From DASQGA01 sp963722715 (GTDB lineage: Bacteria; Actinomycetota; Thermoleophilia; Gaiellales; Gaiellaceae): a stretch of 64,000 bases of DNA. The stretch covers positions 8,369 to 72,368 of the forward strand of contig CAVROA010000010.1 in NCBI GenBank assembly GCA_963722715.1. The letters are read 5' to 3'. Under the pieces are notes generated by a model. The model did not search any database. It saw nothing but the letters and a program-made list of their open reading frames with translations, and was not told the origin of the DNA. A program made the translations under genes and the position numbers. Shown here in pieces: positions 1 through 7,935 of this stretch. Each line of letters begins with the position of its first letter. Position 1 is the stretch's first letter.

Positions 1-499
1 TCACAGGATCGAGCTTGCCCTGCTCCGCCTCGGAGGTCAGGTCGCGGCCGAACTTCTCGAGGGCCTGGTACGTGCCCTCCGGATCCTGCGAGGTGACCCG
101 CTGGCTGCCGCGTACTTCCTTCAGCGCCTGGTCGAGTTGTTCCCGCGGGAGGAGATCCAGGGCCAGCAGCACGTGCTCGGTCGAGACGAAGTCGTCCTCG
201 AGCTTCTTCATCTCCTCCTCGGCCTGGTCGAGGACCCGCGAGAAAGCGGCGGAGGCGCGCGGCTGCTGGGCGGCGGTCCCCTGGACGGCCGGCTTGGTGG
301 CCAGCGCCGCCTCGGCCTTCGCCCGCAGGTCGGCGACCGATCCTCCCGCACGCTCGACGAGCGTCTGCGGCAGCTCCTGGTCGAGGAGCGCGAGGATCAG
401 GTGCTCCGGATACACCTCCGGGTTGCCCTGTCGCAGTGCCTGGTCCATCGACGCGGCCACGGCTTCCTGCGTCTTGAGTGTCAGCTTGTTGAAGTCCAT
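1..499 (-). CDS. clpB: ATP-dependent disaggregase ClpB, N-terminal part (3' end outside window)
   Basis: Only the first 166 codons are inside the window; the gene runs off the left edge. The translation starts MDFNKLTLKTQEAV and continues with PEHLILALL and STEHVLLALDL, the two pseudo-repeats of the Clp N-terminal domain that binds unfolded substrate. ClpB is a hexameric AAA+ unfoldase that pulls polypeptides out of aggregates together with DnaK-DnaJ-GrpE. The ATG lies 19 bases inside the end of hspR, so the two genes are translationally linked and clpB is the last gene of the chaperone operon. The AAA+ modules and the middle coiled coil are not visible. ClpC shares the N-domain, but the operon context favours ClpB. 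Confidence 0.9.
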   Translation of the reverse strand, partial: MDFNKLTLKTQEAVAASMDQALRQGNPEVYPEHLILALLDQELPQTLVERAGGSVADLRAKAEAALATKPAVQGTAAQQPRASAAFSRVLDQAEEEMKKLEDDFVSTEHVLLALDLLPREQLDQALKEVRGSQRVTSQDPEGTYQALEKFGRDLTSEAEQGKLDPV

Positions 500-867
500 C
501 TCGCCTTTCTGTCTGGCAGCGTTTCGCTGGCGCGGTAGGGGACGAGGTCGCGGCGGTAGTGCTTGTGGACATTGCGGACCTCGTCGTGCATCTGGCGCTC
601 GAGGCGCTCCAGGCGCCGTTGAACCTTGCGAAGCTCGTCCTCCAGCCGAAGCACGATCTCCACGCCGGCCAGGTTGATCCCGAGCTCGGACTTGAGCGTC
701 TGGATGAGACGGAGCTGCGCGAGATCCGCTTCCGAATACAGCCGCGTGTTTCCGGGCGTCCGCTGCGGCCGCACGAGTCCCTTCGCCTCGTACATCCGAA
801 GCGTCTGGGGATGCATGCCGACCAGCTCGGCCGCCACGGAGATCATGTAAAGCGGGTGGTTGGTCAT
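481..867 (-). CDS. hspR: HspR, MerR-family heat-shock repressor
   Basis: This 128-residue protein has an N-terminal MerR winged helix (YMISVAAELVGMHPQTLRMYE, then the wing with R-P-x-R-T-P-G-N-T-R-L-Y) followed by a leucine- and arginine-rich coiled coil at about residues 70-110. In actinobacteria HspR uses DnaK as co-repressor and binds HAIR inverted repeats to shut down its own dnaK operon at normal temperature. Its ATG directly abuts the dnaJ stop codon, and its 3' end overlaps clpB by 19 bases. Length and gene order are typical. A partly matching HAIR-like site lies upstream of dnaK. Confidence 0.93.
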   Translation of the reverse strand: MTNHPLYMISVAAELVGMHPQTLRMYEAKGLVRPQRTPGNTRLYSEADLAQLRLIQTLKSELGINLAGVEIVLRLEDELRKVQRRLERLERQMHDEVRNVHKHYRRDLVPYRASETLPDRKARWTSTS

Positions 868-1986
868 CTAGACCTCCAGCCTGTCTCGCGGGTTCTCACG
901 GGAGACCTTCTGGAGGTTCTCGACCGCCTCGCGCTCCGCCTTCGAAAGCTTTGTTGGAACGACGACCCGTACGCGCGCGAGCAGGTCGCCGCGCCCTGAG
1001 CCCTTCAGCTTTGGAGCGCCCTTGCCGCGGACGCGCAGCATCCGGCCGTCTTGCGTTCCGGGTGGAATCTTCAGTGAGATCTTGCCGTCCGGGGTCGGAA
1101 CCTCGACCTCGGCTCCGAGGGCTGCTTCGGCGTACGTGACGGGAACCTCGATGACGAGGTCCGAGCCGCGTCGCTCATAGAGCGGCGAGGGTGTGACGCG
1201 GGTGATCACGTGCAGGTCACCGGGCGGGCCGCCGTTCCGGCCTGGCTCCCCTTTCCCCTTCAGCTTGATCCTCGTTCCGTCTTTGACTCCCGGCGGGATC
1301 TTGACCGTGTAACGCTTGGTCCGGACTTCGCGGCCGGAGCCGTGGCAGGTGTGGCACGGGGTCTCGATGACGGTGCCGTTGCCGCCGCAGCGCGGGCACG
1401 GCTGTGACAGCGCGAAAACGCCCTGGTTCTCGGAGACGACGCCTCGCCCGCGGCACACCGGGCAGAGCGTCGGGGTCGTGCCCGGCTCCGCACCGGAGCC
1501 GCTGCACGTGTGGCAGGGCACCTCGAGCTGAACCGGGATTCTGGTCTCGATCCCCCGCAGAGAGTCCGCGAAGGACACGTTCACCTCGACCTCGACATCG
1601 CGGCCACGTTCGCCTTGCTGGCTGCGCGCGCGGGTCGTCCGCCTGCCGCCGGCGTTTCCGAAGAGGCCGCCGAGGATGTCCCCGAAGTCGCCAAAGCTTC
1701 CGAGGTCACCGAGGTCGCCGTCGAAATTGACGTTCCAGCCGCCGGCACGGTTGCCGGCGCCGGCGCCGGCGAACATGCGGCTCCCGAGCTGGTCGTACTG
1801 CTTGCGCTTCGCCGGGTCGCTCAGGACGTCGTAGGCGCCCTGGACTTCCTTAAAGCGTTCCTCCGCTTCGCTGTCGCCCGGGTTCGCGTCCGGATGATGC
1901 TTCCGGACGAGCTTCCGATGCGCCTTCTTGATCTCGCTGGCGGATGCGGTCTTCGGGACGCCGAGGACCTCGTAGAGGTCCCTCAT
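868..1986 (-). CDS. dnaJ: Chaperone DnaJ (Hsp40)
   Basis: A 372-residue class I J-protein. The J domain (about residues 1-68) carries the HPD tripeptide that stimulates DnaK ATPase. A Gly/Phe-rich linker follows (about 75-120), then a zinc-binding domain with four CxxCxGxG repeats (CHTCSGSG, CPVCRGRG, CPRCGGNG, CHTCHGSG), then the C-terminal substrate-binding domains. The ATG overlaps the grpE stop by four bases (ATGA) and hspR follows with no gap, so it sits in the middle of a tightly coupled operon. All key motifs are present. Confidence 0.96.
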   Translation of the reverse strand: MRDLYEVLGVPKTASASEIKKAHRKLVRKHHPDANPGDSEAEERFKEVQGAYDVLSDPAKRKQYDQLGSRMFAGAGAGNRAGGWNVNFDGDLGDLGSFGDFGDILGGLFGNAGGRRTTRARSQQGERGRDVEVEVNVSFADSLRGIETRIPVQLEVPCHTCSGSGAEPGTTPTLCPVCRGRGVVSENQGVFALSQPCPRCGGNGTVIETPCHTCHGSGREVRTKRYTVKIPPGVKDGTRIKLKGKGEPGRNGGPPGDLHVITRVTPSPLYERRGSDLVIEVPVTYAEAALGAEVEVPTPDGKISLKIPPGTQDGRMLRVRGKGAPKLKGSGRGDLLARVRVVVPTKLSKAEREAVENLQKVSRENPRDRLEV

Positions 1987-2498
1987 CCGCTCCCCTGCGA
2001 GATCACGACCCGGGCCGGCCTGAGAACGCGGTCGCCGAGCCGATATCCCTTCTGGAGCACCTCGATGACCGAGCCTTCTTCCGCCTCCGAGGGCTGCGTC
2101 AGCAGTGCCTCATGGACGTGCGGGTCGAACTTGCCGTCGGTATCGATCTCGAGGAGGCCTTCCCGCTCGAGTGCAGCGCGAAGCTCCCGCGCGACGAGTG
2201 CGACGCCCTCCGCAAGCTTCGCCTCCTCGTGCTGCTCGCCCGCCTCGATCGCCCGCTCGAGGTTGTCCAGGACGGGAAGCAGCTCCTTCACGAGCCGTTC
2301 GTGGGCACGCGCGACCAGGCTTTCCTGGTCGCGCGCAGCACGCTTGCGGTAATTGTCGAAGTCCGCCGCCACCCGCTTCAGGTGGTCGACGGCCTCGTCG
2401 CGCTCGGACTCGAGGAGCGCAACACGCTCCTCGAGCTCCGAGTCGGCCCCGGAGGTCTGCTCCGGGGCCTCGTCGGTGGTCTTTTCCTCGGGGGCCAT
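1983..2498 (-). CDS. grpE: GrpE, nucleotide exchange factor for DnaK
   Basis: A 171-residue protein with a glutamate-rich N-terminus, a long coiled coil (about residues 25-75, including DFDNYRKRAARDQE, the usual GrpE signature region) and a C-terminal beta domain ending near the conserved G-Y-x-L-x-D-R-V-L-R-P-A-x-V motif. GrpE dimers release ADP from DnaK. The ATG overlaps the dnaK stop by one base and the stop overlaps the dnaJ start by four. Length is normal for actinobacteria. Confidence 0.95.
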   Translation of the reverse strand: MAPEEKTTDEAPEQTSGADSELEERVALLESERDEAVDHLKRVAADFDNYRKRAARDQESLVARAHERLVKELLPVLDNLERAIEAGEQHEEAKLAEGVALVARELRAALEREGLLEIDTDGKFDPHVHEALLTQPSEAEEGSVIEVLQKGYRLGDRVLRPARVVISQGSG

Positions 2499-4423
2499 TA
2501 CGAGTGCTTGGCCCCTTCCTCTTCGTCGATCACTTCGTAGTCGGCGTCCTCGACGACTTCGTCGTCACTCACCCCGGCACCGTTCCCCTCACCGGGAGTC
2601 GAAGCTGAAGCTGCCTGCTCCGTCTGCACCTTCTCGTAGACGGCCTGGGCGAGCTTGTGTGAGGCCTCCATGAGCTGCTCGGTCTTCGCCTTGATCTCGG
2701 AGACATCCGAGCCGTCGAGGACCTGGCGCAGCTCTTCGAGCCGAGACTCGATCGTCGAGATGGTCTCCTCGTCAAGCGAGTCACGGTGCTCCTGCAGGCT
2801 CTTCTCCGTTGAGTACGCAAGCGACTCGGCCTGGTTCTTTGCATCGGCCAACTCGCGCATGCGGCGTGCCTCGTCGGCATGCGACTCGGCTTCGTTGATC
2901 AGCTGCTGGACCTCTTCCTCCTTGAGGCCGGAGCCACCCTCGATCCGGATCTGCTGCTGGTTCCCGGATCCGAGATCCTTCGCCGATACGTTGATGATCC
3001 CGTTCGCGTCGATGTCGAAGCTGACCTCCACCTGTGGCATGCCCCTGGGCGCCGGCGGGATGCCGACGAGCTGGAACTTGCCGAGCGTCTTGTTGAACGA
3101 GGCCATCTCGGATTCGCCCTGGAGGACGTGGACCTCGACCGACGGCTGATTGTCTTCGGCCGTCGTGAAGGTCTCCGACTTCTTCGTCGGGATGGTCGTG
3201 TTTCGTTCGATCAGCCGGGTGAACACGCCGCCCTTCGTCTCGATCCCGAGCGAGAGCGGGGTCACGTCGAGGAGCAGGATGTCCTTGACCTCGCCCTTCA
3301 GGACCCCCGCCTGGATCGCCGCGCCGATGGCGACGACCTCGTCCGGGTTGACGCCCTTGTGCGGGTCCTTGCCGATCAGCTCCTTGACCTTCTCCTGGAC
3401 GGCAGGCATGCGCGTCATGCCACCGACGAGGATCACGTGGTCGATCGCGCTCGCCTCGAGGCCGGCGTCCTTGAGCGCCTGCTTCGTCGGGCCGACAGTT
3501 CGCTCGATCAGGTCGGCGGTCAGCTCGTTGAGCTTTGCGCGCGTGAGCTGGAGGTCGAGGTGCTTCGGGCCTTCCTGCGTCGCGGTGATGAAGGGCAGGT
3601 TGATCTGCGTCGACATCGTCGACGAGAGCTCGATCTTCGCCTTTTCGGCGGCCTCGTACAGCCGCTGCAGCGCCATCTTGTCCTGCGCCAGGTCGATGCC
3701 CTGCTCGCGCTTGAACTCGGCCACCATCCAGTCGACGATCGCCTTGTCGAAGTTGTCGCCGCCCAGATGGTTGTCACCGTTGGTCGCCTTCACCTCGAAG
3801 ACGCCGTCACCGAGCTCGAGGACGGACACGTCGAAGGTGCCACCGCCGAGGTCGAATACCAGAATCGTCTGGTCTGATTCCTTGTCGAGGCCATAGGCCA
3901 GGGCCGCCGCGGTCGGCTCGTTGATGATGCGGATGACGTTCAGCCCGGCGATCTTGCCGGCGTCCTTCGTCGCCTCCCGCTGCGCGTTGTTGAAGTACGC
4001 GGGAACGGTGACGACTGCGTCCGTGACCGAGTCGCCCAGGTAGGCCTCAGCGTCGGTCTTGAGCTTCTGGAGGATCATCGCGGCGATCTCCGGTGGCGAG
4101 TTGTCCTTCCCGTCAACCTTGACCCTCGCGTCCCCGTTAGGGCCCCCGACGACCTCGTACGGGACGATCTTCTGCTCCTCGGCGACCTCCGAGATCTTCC
4201 GGCCCATGAACCGCTTGATCGAGAAGATCGTGTTCTGCGGATTGGTCACCGACTGGCGCTTTGCGGGCGCCCCGACGAGACGCTGGCCGTCCTTCGTGAA
4301 CGCGACGACGGACGGCGTCGTGCGCCCGCCCTCGGCGTTCGGGATGACCGTCGGCTCGCCGCCCTCGAGCACGGCCATGCATGAGTTCGTCGTGCCGAGG
4401 TCGATTCCGATTGTCTTTGCCAT
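2498..4423 (-). CDS. dnaK: Chaperone DnaK (Hsp70)
   Basis: A 641-residue Hsp70. The ATPase domain begins IGIDLGTTNSC and contains the FDLGGGTFDVS and phosphate-binding motifs. The linker with DVTPLSLGIE leads into the substrate-binding domain. The lid ends in an acidic tail resembling the EEVD-like region (DDEVVEDADYEVIDEEE). DnaK refolds proteins with DnaJ and GrpE and acts as HspR co-repressor in actinobacteria. It is the first gene of the operon. About 100 bases of non-coding DNA lie upstream and hold a HAIR-like element. Confidence 0.97.
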   Translation of the reverse strand: MAKTIGIDLGTTNSCMAVLEGGEPTVIPNAEGGRTTPSVVAFTKDGQRLVGAPAKRQSVTNPQNTIFSIKRFMGRKISEVAEEQKIVPYEVVGGPNGDARVKVDGKDNSPPEIAAMILQKLKTDAEAYLGDSVTDAVVTVPAYFNNAQREATKDAGKIAGLNVIRIINEPTAAALAYGLDKESDQTILVFDLGGGTFDVSVLELGDGVFEVKATNGDNHLGGDNFDKAIVDWMVAEFKREQGIDLAQDKMALQRLYEAAEKAKIELSSTMSTQINLPFITATQEGPKHLDLQLTRAKLNELTADLIERTVGPTKQALKDAGLEASAIDHVILVGGMTRMPAVQEKVKELIGKDPHKGVNPDEVVAIGAAIQAGVLKGEVKDILLLDVTPLSLGIETKGGVFTRLIERNTTIPTKKSETFTTAEDNQPSVEVHVLQGESEMASFNKTLGKFQLVGIPPAPRGMPQVEVSFDIDANGIINVSAKDLGSGNQQQIRIEGGSGLKEEEVQQLINEAESHADEARRMRELADAKNQAESLAYSTEKSLQEHRDSLDEETISTIESRLEELRQVLDGSDVSEIKAKTEQLMEASHKLAQAVYEKVQTEQAASASTPGEGNGAGVSDDEVVEDADYEVIDEEEGAKHS

Positions 4424-4456
4424 GTGGTCCCTTCCTTCGTGGTCGTTGAAAGAAAA

Positions 4457-4477
4457 TCTAAGTCGGATTGTATCAAT
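4457..4477 (-). promoter_or_regulatory. Candidate HAIR-like HspR operator upstream of dnaK
   Basis: On the minus strand the sequence reads ATTGATA, a 7-base spacer, then ACTTAGA. The HAIR consensus is CTTGAGT-N7-ACTCAAG. The spacing is exact and 8 of 14 arm positions match (TTGA on one side, ACT and A on the other), but symmetry is weak. It ends 33 bases before the dnaK ATG, where an HspR repressor site would be expected. This is a position-based inference. Confidence 0.45.
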
Positions 4478-4524
4478 GTGAGGCCGAGCTAACCCCGGAG
4501 GTGGCCCCCGAGCCCGAATGCGAC

Positions 4525-5928
4525 CTAGTTGACTATGACCTGGATTGTCCCGAGCGACGGGTCCGAGCAGTACGCCAGGCGGGTCCCCGCCGCCGCCGCC
4601 TCGCGGAGCGCATCCAGGAGCGGCGCCGTCACGACCTCGCCGGGTGCGAGTGCCGGGATACCCGGCGGGTAGGGCGCCACGGTCTCCGCTGCGAGGCGTC
4701 CCACCGCCCGGTCGACCGGCACGGTCTCACGCGGTGCGAAGAACGCCTCCCGCGGGCTCATGCCGACCTCCGGCTCGATGCTCCAGACGACGCTGGCACC
4801 TCCGGGCTCGCGTGGTGCCCCGCAGTGACGCTCGAGGGCGCGGAGGAGAGCGTCGGCCAGGCGCTCGACGGTCTCCGCGGTGTCCGCGATCGTAAGGAGC
4901 GGGATGAGCGTGTCGCGGTTCGCCAACTCGAGGCGAATCCCCTCGCTAACGAGGTCCGCCTCGACCTCGAGCCCGTCAGCCCCGGTCGCCGCAAGTGCCA
5001 GGACGAGCTTCGTCGGGTCGTCGGAGTCGACGACTGTGAGCCCTTCCACGCCGGCCATTCGCTCGCGGAAGCCGGCGGCCAGCTCGAGCGTCGTTGCGAG
5101 CAGCTCCTCGCCGCGGGTCGCCATGAGGTGCCGGGCCCGGTCGAGACTCGCGAGGATGGCCGCCGAAGGGCTCGTCGTATGCAGAAGGTCGAACGCCTCG
5201 CTGACACGGGCCAGGTCGAGCCGACCGCCACGCGCAAAGAGATAGGCGCCTTGCGTGAAGGCGGTCAGCGTCTTGTGTGCAGACACGACCATCGCGTCTG
5301 CGCCGAGGGCAAGGCTATGCGCCGGGAGTCCCGGGTGAAACCCGAAGTGCGCCCCCCACGCCTGGTCGACTATGAGCGGGACGCCCGCGTCGTGACTCAA
5401 GGTCGCGAGCGCGGCCACGTCGCTGACGACCCCGACGAAGGAAGGCTCGACCAGGACGACAGCCTGCGCGTCCGGCGCGACGGCCAACGCCGCGGCCAGC
5501 GCCCCGGTCGGGATCCCGTGCGCGACCCCGGTGTGGTGATCGATCTCCGGCCGGATCCAGACGGGCTCCAGGCCGGCCAGGACGAGCCCGGCGAAGACCG
5601 ACTTGTGAAGGTTCCGCGAGACGATCGCACGCTGCCCGGGCCTTGCGGCCGCAAGCGCGAGGGCCTGGTTTCCCTGCGTCGAGCCGTTGAGGCAGAAGCG
5701 ACAGAGATCGGCGCCCCAGAGCTCCGCCGCGAGACCCTCTGCTGCGGCGAGGTAGCCCCCGCGCGCGTGGAGATCGTCGGCCCCCGACGACAAGGGGAGA
5801 TCGTGCCGCAGGAAGTCGTCGGCCAGGTGAGGCGCGCGCTTGTGGCCCGGGGTCGTGAACGGCGCGATGCGCCCGTCGGCGAGAAATGCCTCGGCGGCGT
5901 CCGCGAGCGGGGTGTCGGCCTGGTCCAT
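4525..5928 (-). CDS. PLP-dependent Orn/Lys/Arg decarboxylase family protein
   Basis: A 467-residue fold-type I PLP enzyme of the small (SpeA/YaaO-like) Orn/Lys/Arg decarboxylase family. Seen directly: an N-terminal TPGHK motif, NGSTQGN in the cofactor site, VDQAWGAH carrying the cofactor-binding Asp, and SAHKTLTAFTQGA with the PLP-binding lysine. It would decarboxylate a basic amino acid to a polyamine precursor such as agmatine or cadaverine; the substrate cannot be read from sequence. An EamA exporter gene lies 31 bases upstream on the same strand, so the pair may form an operon that makes and exports an amine. Confidence 0.85.
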   Translation of the reverse strand: MDQADTPLADAAEAFLADGRIAPFTTPGHKRAPHLADDFLRHDLPLSSGADDLHARGGYLAAAEGLAAELWGADLCRFCLNGSTQGNQALALAAARPGQRAIVSRNLHKSVFAGLVLAGLEPVWIRPEIDHHTGVAHGIPTGALAAALAVAPDAQAVVLVEPSFVGVVSDVAALATLSHDAGVPLIVDQAWGAHFGFHPGLPAHSLALGADAMVVSAHKTLTAFTQGAYLFARGGRLDLARVSEAFDLLHTTSPSAAILASLDRARHLMATRGEELLATTLELAAGFRERMAGVEGLTVVDSDDPTKLVLALAATGADGLEVEADLVSEGIRLELANRDTLIPLLTIADTAETVERLADALLRALERHCGAPREPGGASVVWSIEPEVGMSPREAFFAPRETVPVDRAVGRLAAETVAPYPPGIPALAPGEVVTAPLLDALREAAAAGTRLAYCSDPSLGTIQVIVN

Positions 5929-5959
5929 GGCCAGGTGTTTCTACCGGATGGGGTTCCGT

Positions 5960-6910
5960 TTATGGCGGCGGCCGGAGCTCGGACACCGGCTCTGGCGTGC
6001 TCCGCCTGAGGCCCCGCCCCGGTTCCGTCACGCGATTCGAGGTCGCGACGATGAGTGCAACCGAGACGACGATGGCCGCGCCGGCCGCCAGCACCTGGAG
6101 GGTGATCTCCTCCCCGAGCAGCGCCCACCCGAGGAACACGGCCACGATCGGGTTCACGTATGCGTAGGTCGCGACGAGCGAGGTCGGCGCCGCGCGCAGG
6201 AGCCAGACATAGGCACTGAACCCGAGCAGCGTCCCGAAGACAACGAGATAGGCGACGGCGGCAAGAGCCTCCGGCGTGAAGCGCGCCTCGCCGAGCTCGC
6301 CGGTGACCGTCGCCGTCGCGGTGAGGAGGACGCCGCCGCAAAGGGCGGCGAGCCCCGCAGCCACGATCGGTCGCTGCGGGAGCGGCGCGCCGCGCGAATA
6401 GAGCGACCCCGCCGCCCAGGCGAACCCAGCGAAGACAGCGACCACGGCGCCGACCCGGTCGATGCTTCCCTCGCCGAACGGATCCACCAGCAAGGCGAGC
6501 CCGAGGAAGCCGGTCACGAGCCCGACTCCCGCCAGGCGGTGGAGCCGCCTCCCGAAGACCACCCGGTCGAGCAAGGCAACCCAGAGCGGGATGCTGCCCA
6601 TGAGCAGCGCCGTGACGCCAGAGGGAACAGTCTGCTGGGCCCAGGCGAGGCCGCCGTGACCGGCGAGGAAGAGCGCACCTCCGAAGATCGCCGCCGCGCC
6701 GAGCTGGCGTGGGCCGATCCTGTCACCGGCCCTGTCGCCGCGCGGCAATGCCCAGGCGAGCAGGAGTGCGCCTGCAACCAGATGACGTATCCCCATGGAC
6801 AGAAACGGCGGGAGATCGCGTACCGCAACGGTGACGGCCATGAAGGTCGAGCCCCAGACGAGATAGATCGTCGCGAGGGCAAGCCAGACCTTTGTCTCGA
6901 GACGTGGCAC
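5960..6910 (-). CDS. EamA-family (drug/metabolite superfamily) transporter
   Basis: A 316-residue very hydrophobic protein with about ten predicted membrane helices in two EamA repeats (first starting ATIYLVWGSTFMAV, second near the middle with FAWAAGSLYSRGA). The hallmark N-terminal W-G-S-T-F and the second-half motif with P-x-x-A-x-x-x-G are visible. Members of this YedA/RhaT-like group export amino acids, amines or nucleotides. The start is GTG. It lies directly upstream of the decarboxylase gene and divergent from moaA across only 35 bases. Substrate unknown. Confidence 0.85.
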   Translation of the reverse strand: MPRLETKVWLALATIYLVWGSTFMAVTVAVRDLPPFLSMGIRHLVAGALLLAWALPRGDRAGDRIGPRQLGAAAIFGGALFLAGHGGLAWAQQTVPSGVTALLMGSIPLWVALLDRVVFGRRLHRLAGVGLVTGFLGLALLVDPFGEGSIDRVGAVVAVFAGFAWAAGSLYSRGAPLPQRPIVAAGLAALCGGVLLTATATVTGELGEARFTPEALAAVAYLVVFGTLLGFSAYVWLLRAAPTSLVATYAYVNPIVAVFLGWALLGEEITLQVLAAGAAIVVSVALIVATSNRVTEPGRGLRRSTPEPVSELRPPP

Positions 6911-6933
6911 GCGAAGAGCATGACTGTCCCGGG

Positions 6934-6939
6934 TAGGCT
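6934..6939 (+). promoter_or_regulatory. Candidate -10 box of a leaderless moaA transcript
   Basis: TAGGCT lies 6 bases before the moaA ATG. A transcription start about 6-7 bases downstream of a -10 box would fall on the ATG itself. No convincing -35 box and no Shine-Dalgarno sequence are seen in the 35-base gap. Confidence 0.4.
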
Positions 6940-6945
6940 GAACCC

Positions 6946-7935
6946 ATGGAGCAGCTGACGGACAGCTTCGGTCGAGCGATCAAGAGTCTGCGCGTGTCGG
7001 TCACGGACAAGTGCAACTTCCGCTGCACGTACTGCATGCCTGCGGAAGGACTCGAATGGCTCCGCCGTGACGAAATCCTCTCCTTCGAAGAGATCCACCG
7101 CCTCGTCGGGATCATGGCCGGTATGGGCGTGGACGAAATACGCCTCACCGGCGGCGAGCCACTCGTACGACGCGACCTCCCCACCCTCGTCGAGATGCTC
7201 GCAAGGACACCCGGGGTGGCCGACCTCTCCCTGACGACGAACGGCGTCCTTCTCGACCGGCTCGCAGGGCCGCTCGTCGAGGCCGGACTCCGGCGACTCA
7301 ACGTCTCGCTCGACTCGCTCTCCCACGTTCGTTTCGCGGAGATCACGCGACGTGACGCCCTCGATAAGGTGCTCCGCGGGCTCGAGGAAGCCGAGCGCCA
7401 CCCGGAGCTTCGCCCCATCAAGGTGAACTGCGTCGCCATCAGGGGGTTCACGGAGCAGGAGGTGCCCGCGCTCGCGGAGCTCGCCCGCCGGAAGCCCTAC
7501 GTCGTCCGCTTCATCGAGTTCATGCCGCTCGATGCGGACGAGCGCTGGGATGCCGACCAGGTGCTCGCCGGCGAAGAGATCCGAGCCCTGATCGAGGAGC
7601 GCTGGCCGCTCGTCGAGATCCCCGCGAAGCCATCGTCTACCGCGCGGCGGTTCCGCTTCGCGGACGGCGCCGGCGAGATCGGCTTTGTGAACCCCGTCTC
7701 GGAGCCGTTCTGCTCGACCTGCGACCGGATCCGGATGACCGCCGAGGGCCAGCTCCGCACGTGCCTTTTCTCCCGCGAGGAGTGGGACCTGAAGACGCCG
7801 GTTCGCGCAGGCGCGACGGACGCCGACCTCGAAGCGTTGATCCGCCACGCCGTGAACCACAAGGAGCTGAAGCACAAGATCAACGAGCCCGGGTTCGTGC
7901 GTGCGAGCCGCTCGATGAGTCAAATCGGCGGCTAG
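6946..7935 (+). CDS. moaA: GTP 3',8-cyclase MoaA (molybdenum cofactor biosynthesis)
   Basis: A 329-residue radical SAM enzyme that starts molybdopterin synthesis by converting GTP to 3',8-cyclo-7,8-dihydro-GTP. The N-terminal radical SAM cluster cysteines are C23, C27 and C30 (KCNFRCTYC). The C-terminal 4Fe-4S cluster cysteines are C256, C259 and C273 (CSTCDR and RTCLF). The protein ends in the Gly-Gly tail needed for activity. No other moa genes are nearby. Its stop overlaps the convergent receptor-kinase gene by four bases. Confidence 0.96.
   Translation: MEQLTDSFGRAIKSLRVSVTDKCNFRCTYCMPAEGLEWLRRDEILSFEEIHRLVGIMAGMGVDEIRLTGGEPLVRRDLPTLVEMLARTPGVADLSLTTNGVLLDRLAGPLVEAGLRRLNVSLDSLSHVRFAEITRRDALDKVLRGLEEAERHPELRPIKVNCVAIRGFTEQEVPALAELARRKPYVVRFIEFMPLDADERWDADQVLAGEEIRALIEERWPLVEIPAKPSSTARRFRFADGAGEIGFVNPVSEPFCSTCDRIRMTAEGQLRTCLFSREEWDLKTPVRAGATDADLEALIRHAVNHKELKHKINEPGFVRASRSMSQIGG

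Noticed and set aside
2879..3877. Plus-strand frame inside dnaK
   Set aside because: Antisense shadow of a highly conserved chaperone gene.
4468..6009. Long plus-strand frame opposite the decarboxylase
   Set aside because: Low-complexity Arg/Gly content and no family similarity; the minus-strand frame has PLP-enzyme motifs.
6911..6945. Moco riboswitch before moaA
   Set aside because: Only 35 bases of non-coding DNA exist, too short for that RNA, and no conserved fold is visible.
6514..7923. Minus-strand frame across moaA
   Set aside because: Antisense shadow; moaA cysteine motifs confirm the plus strand.
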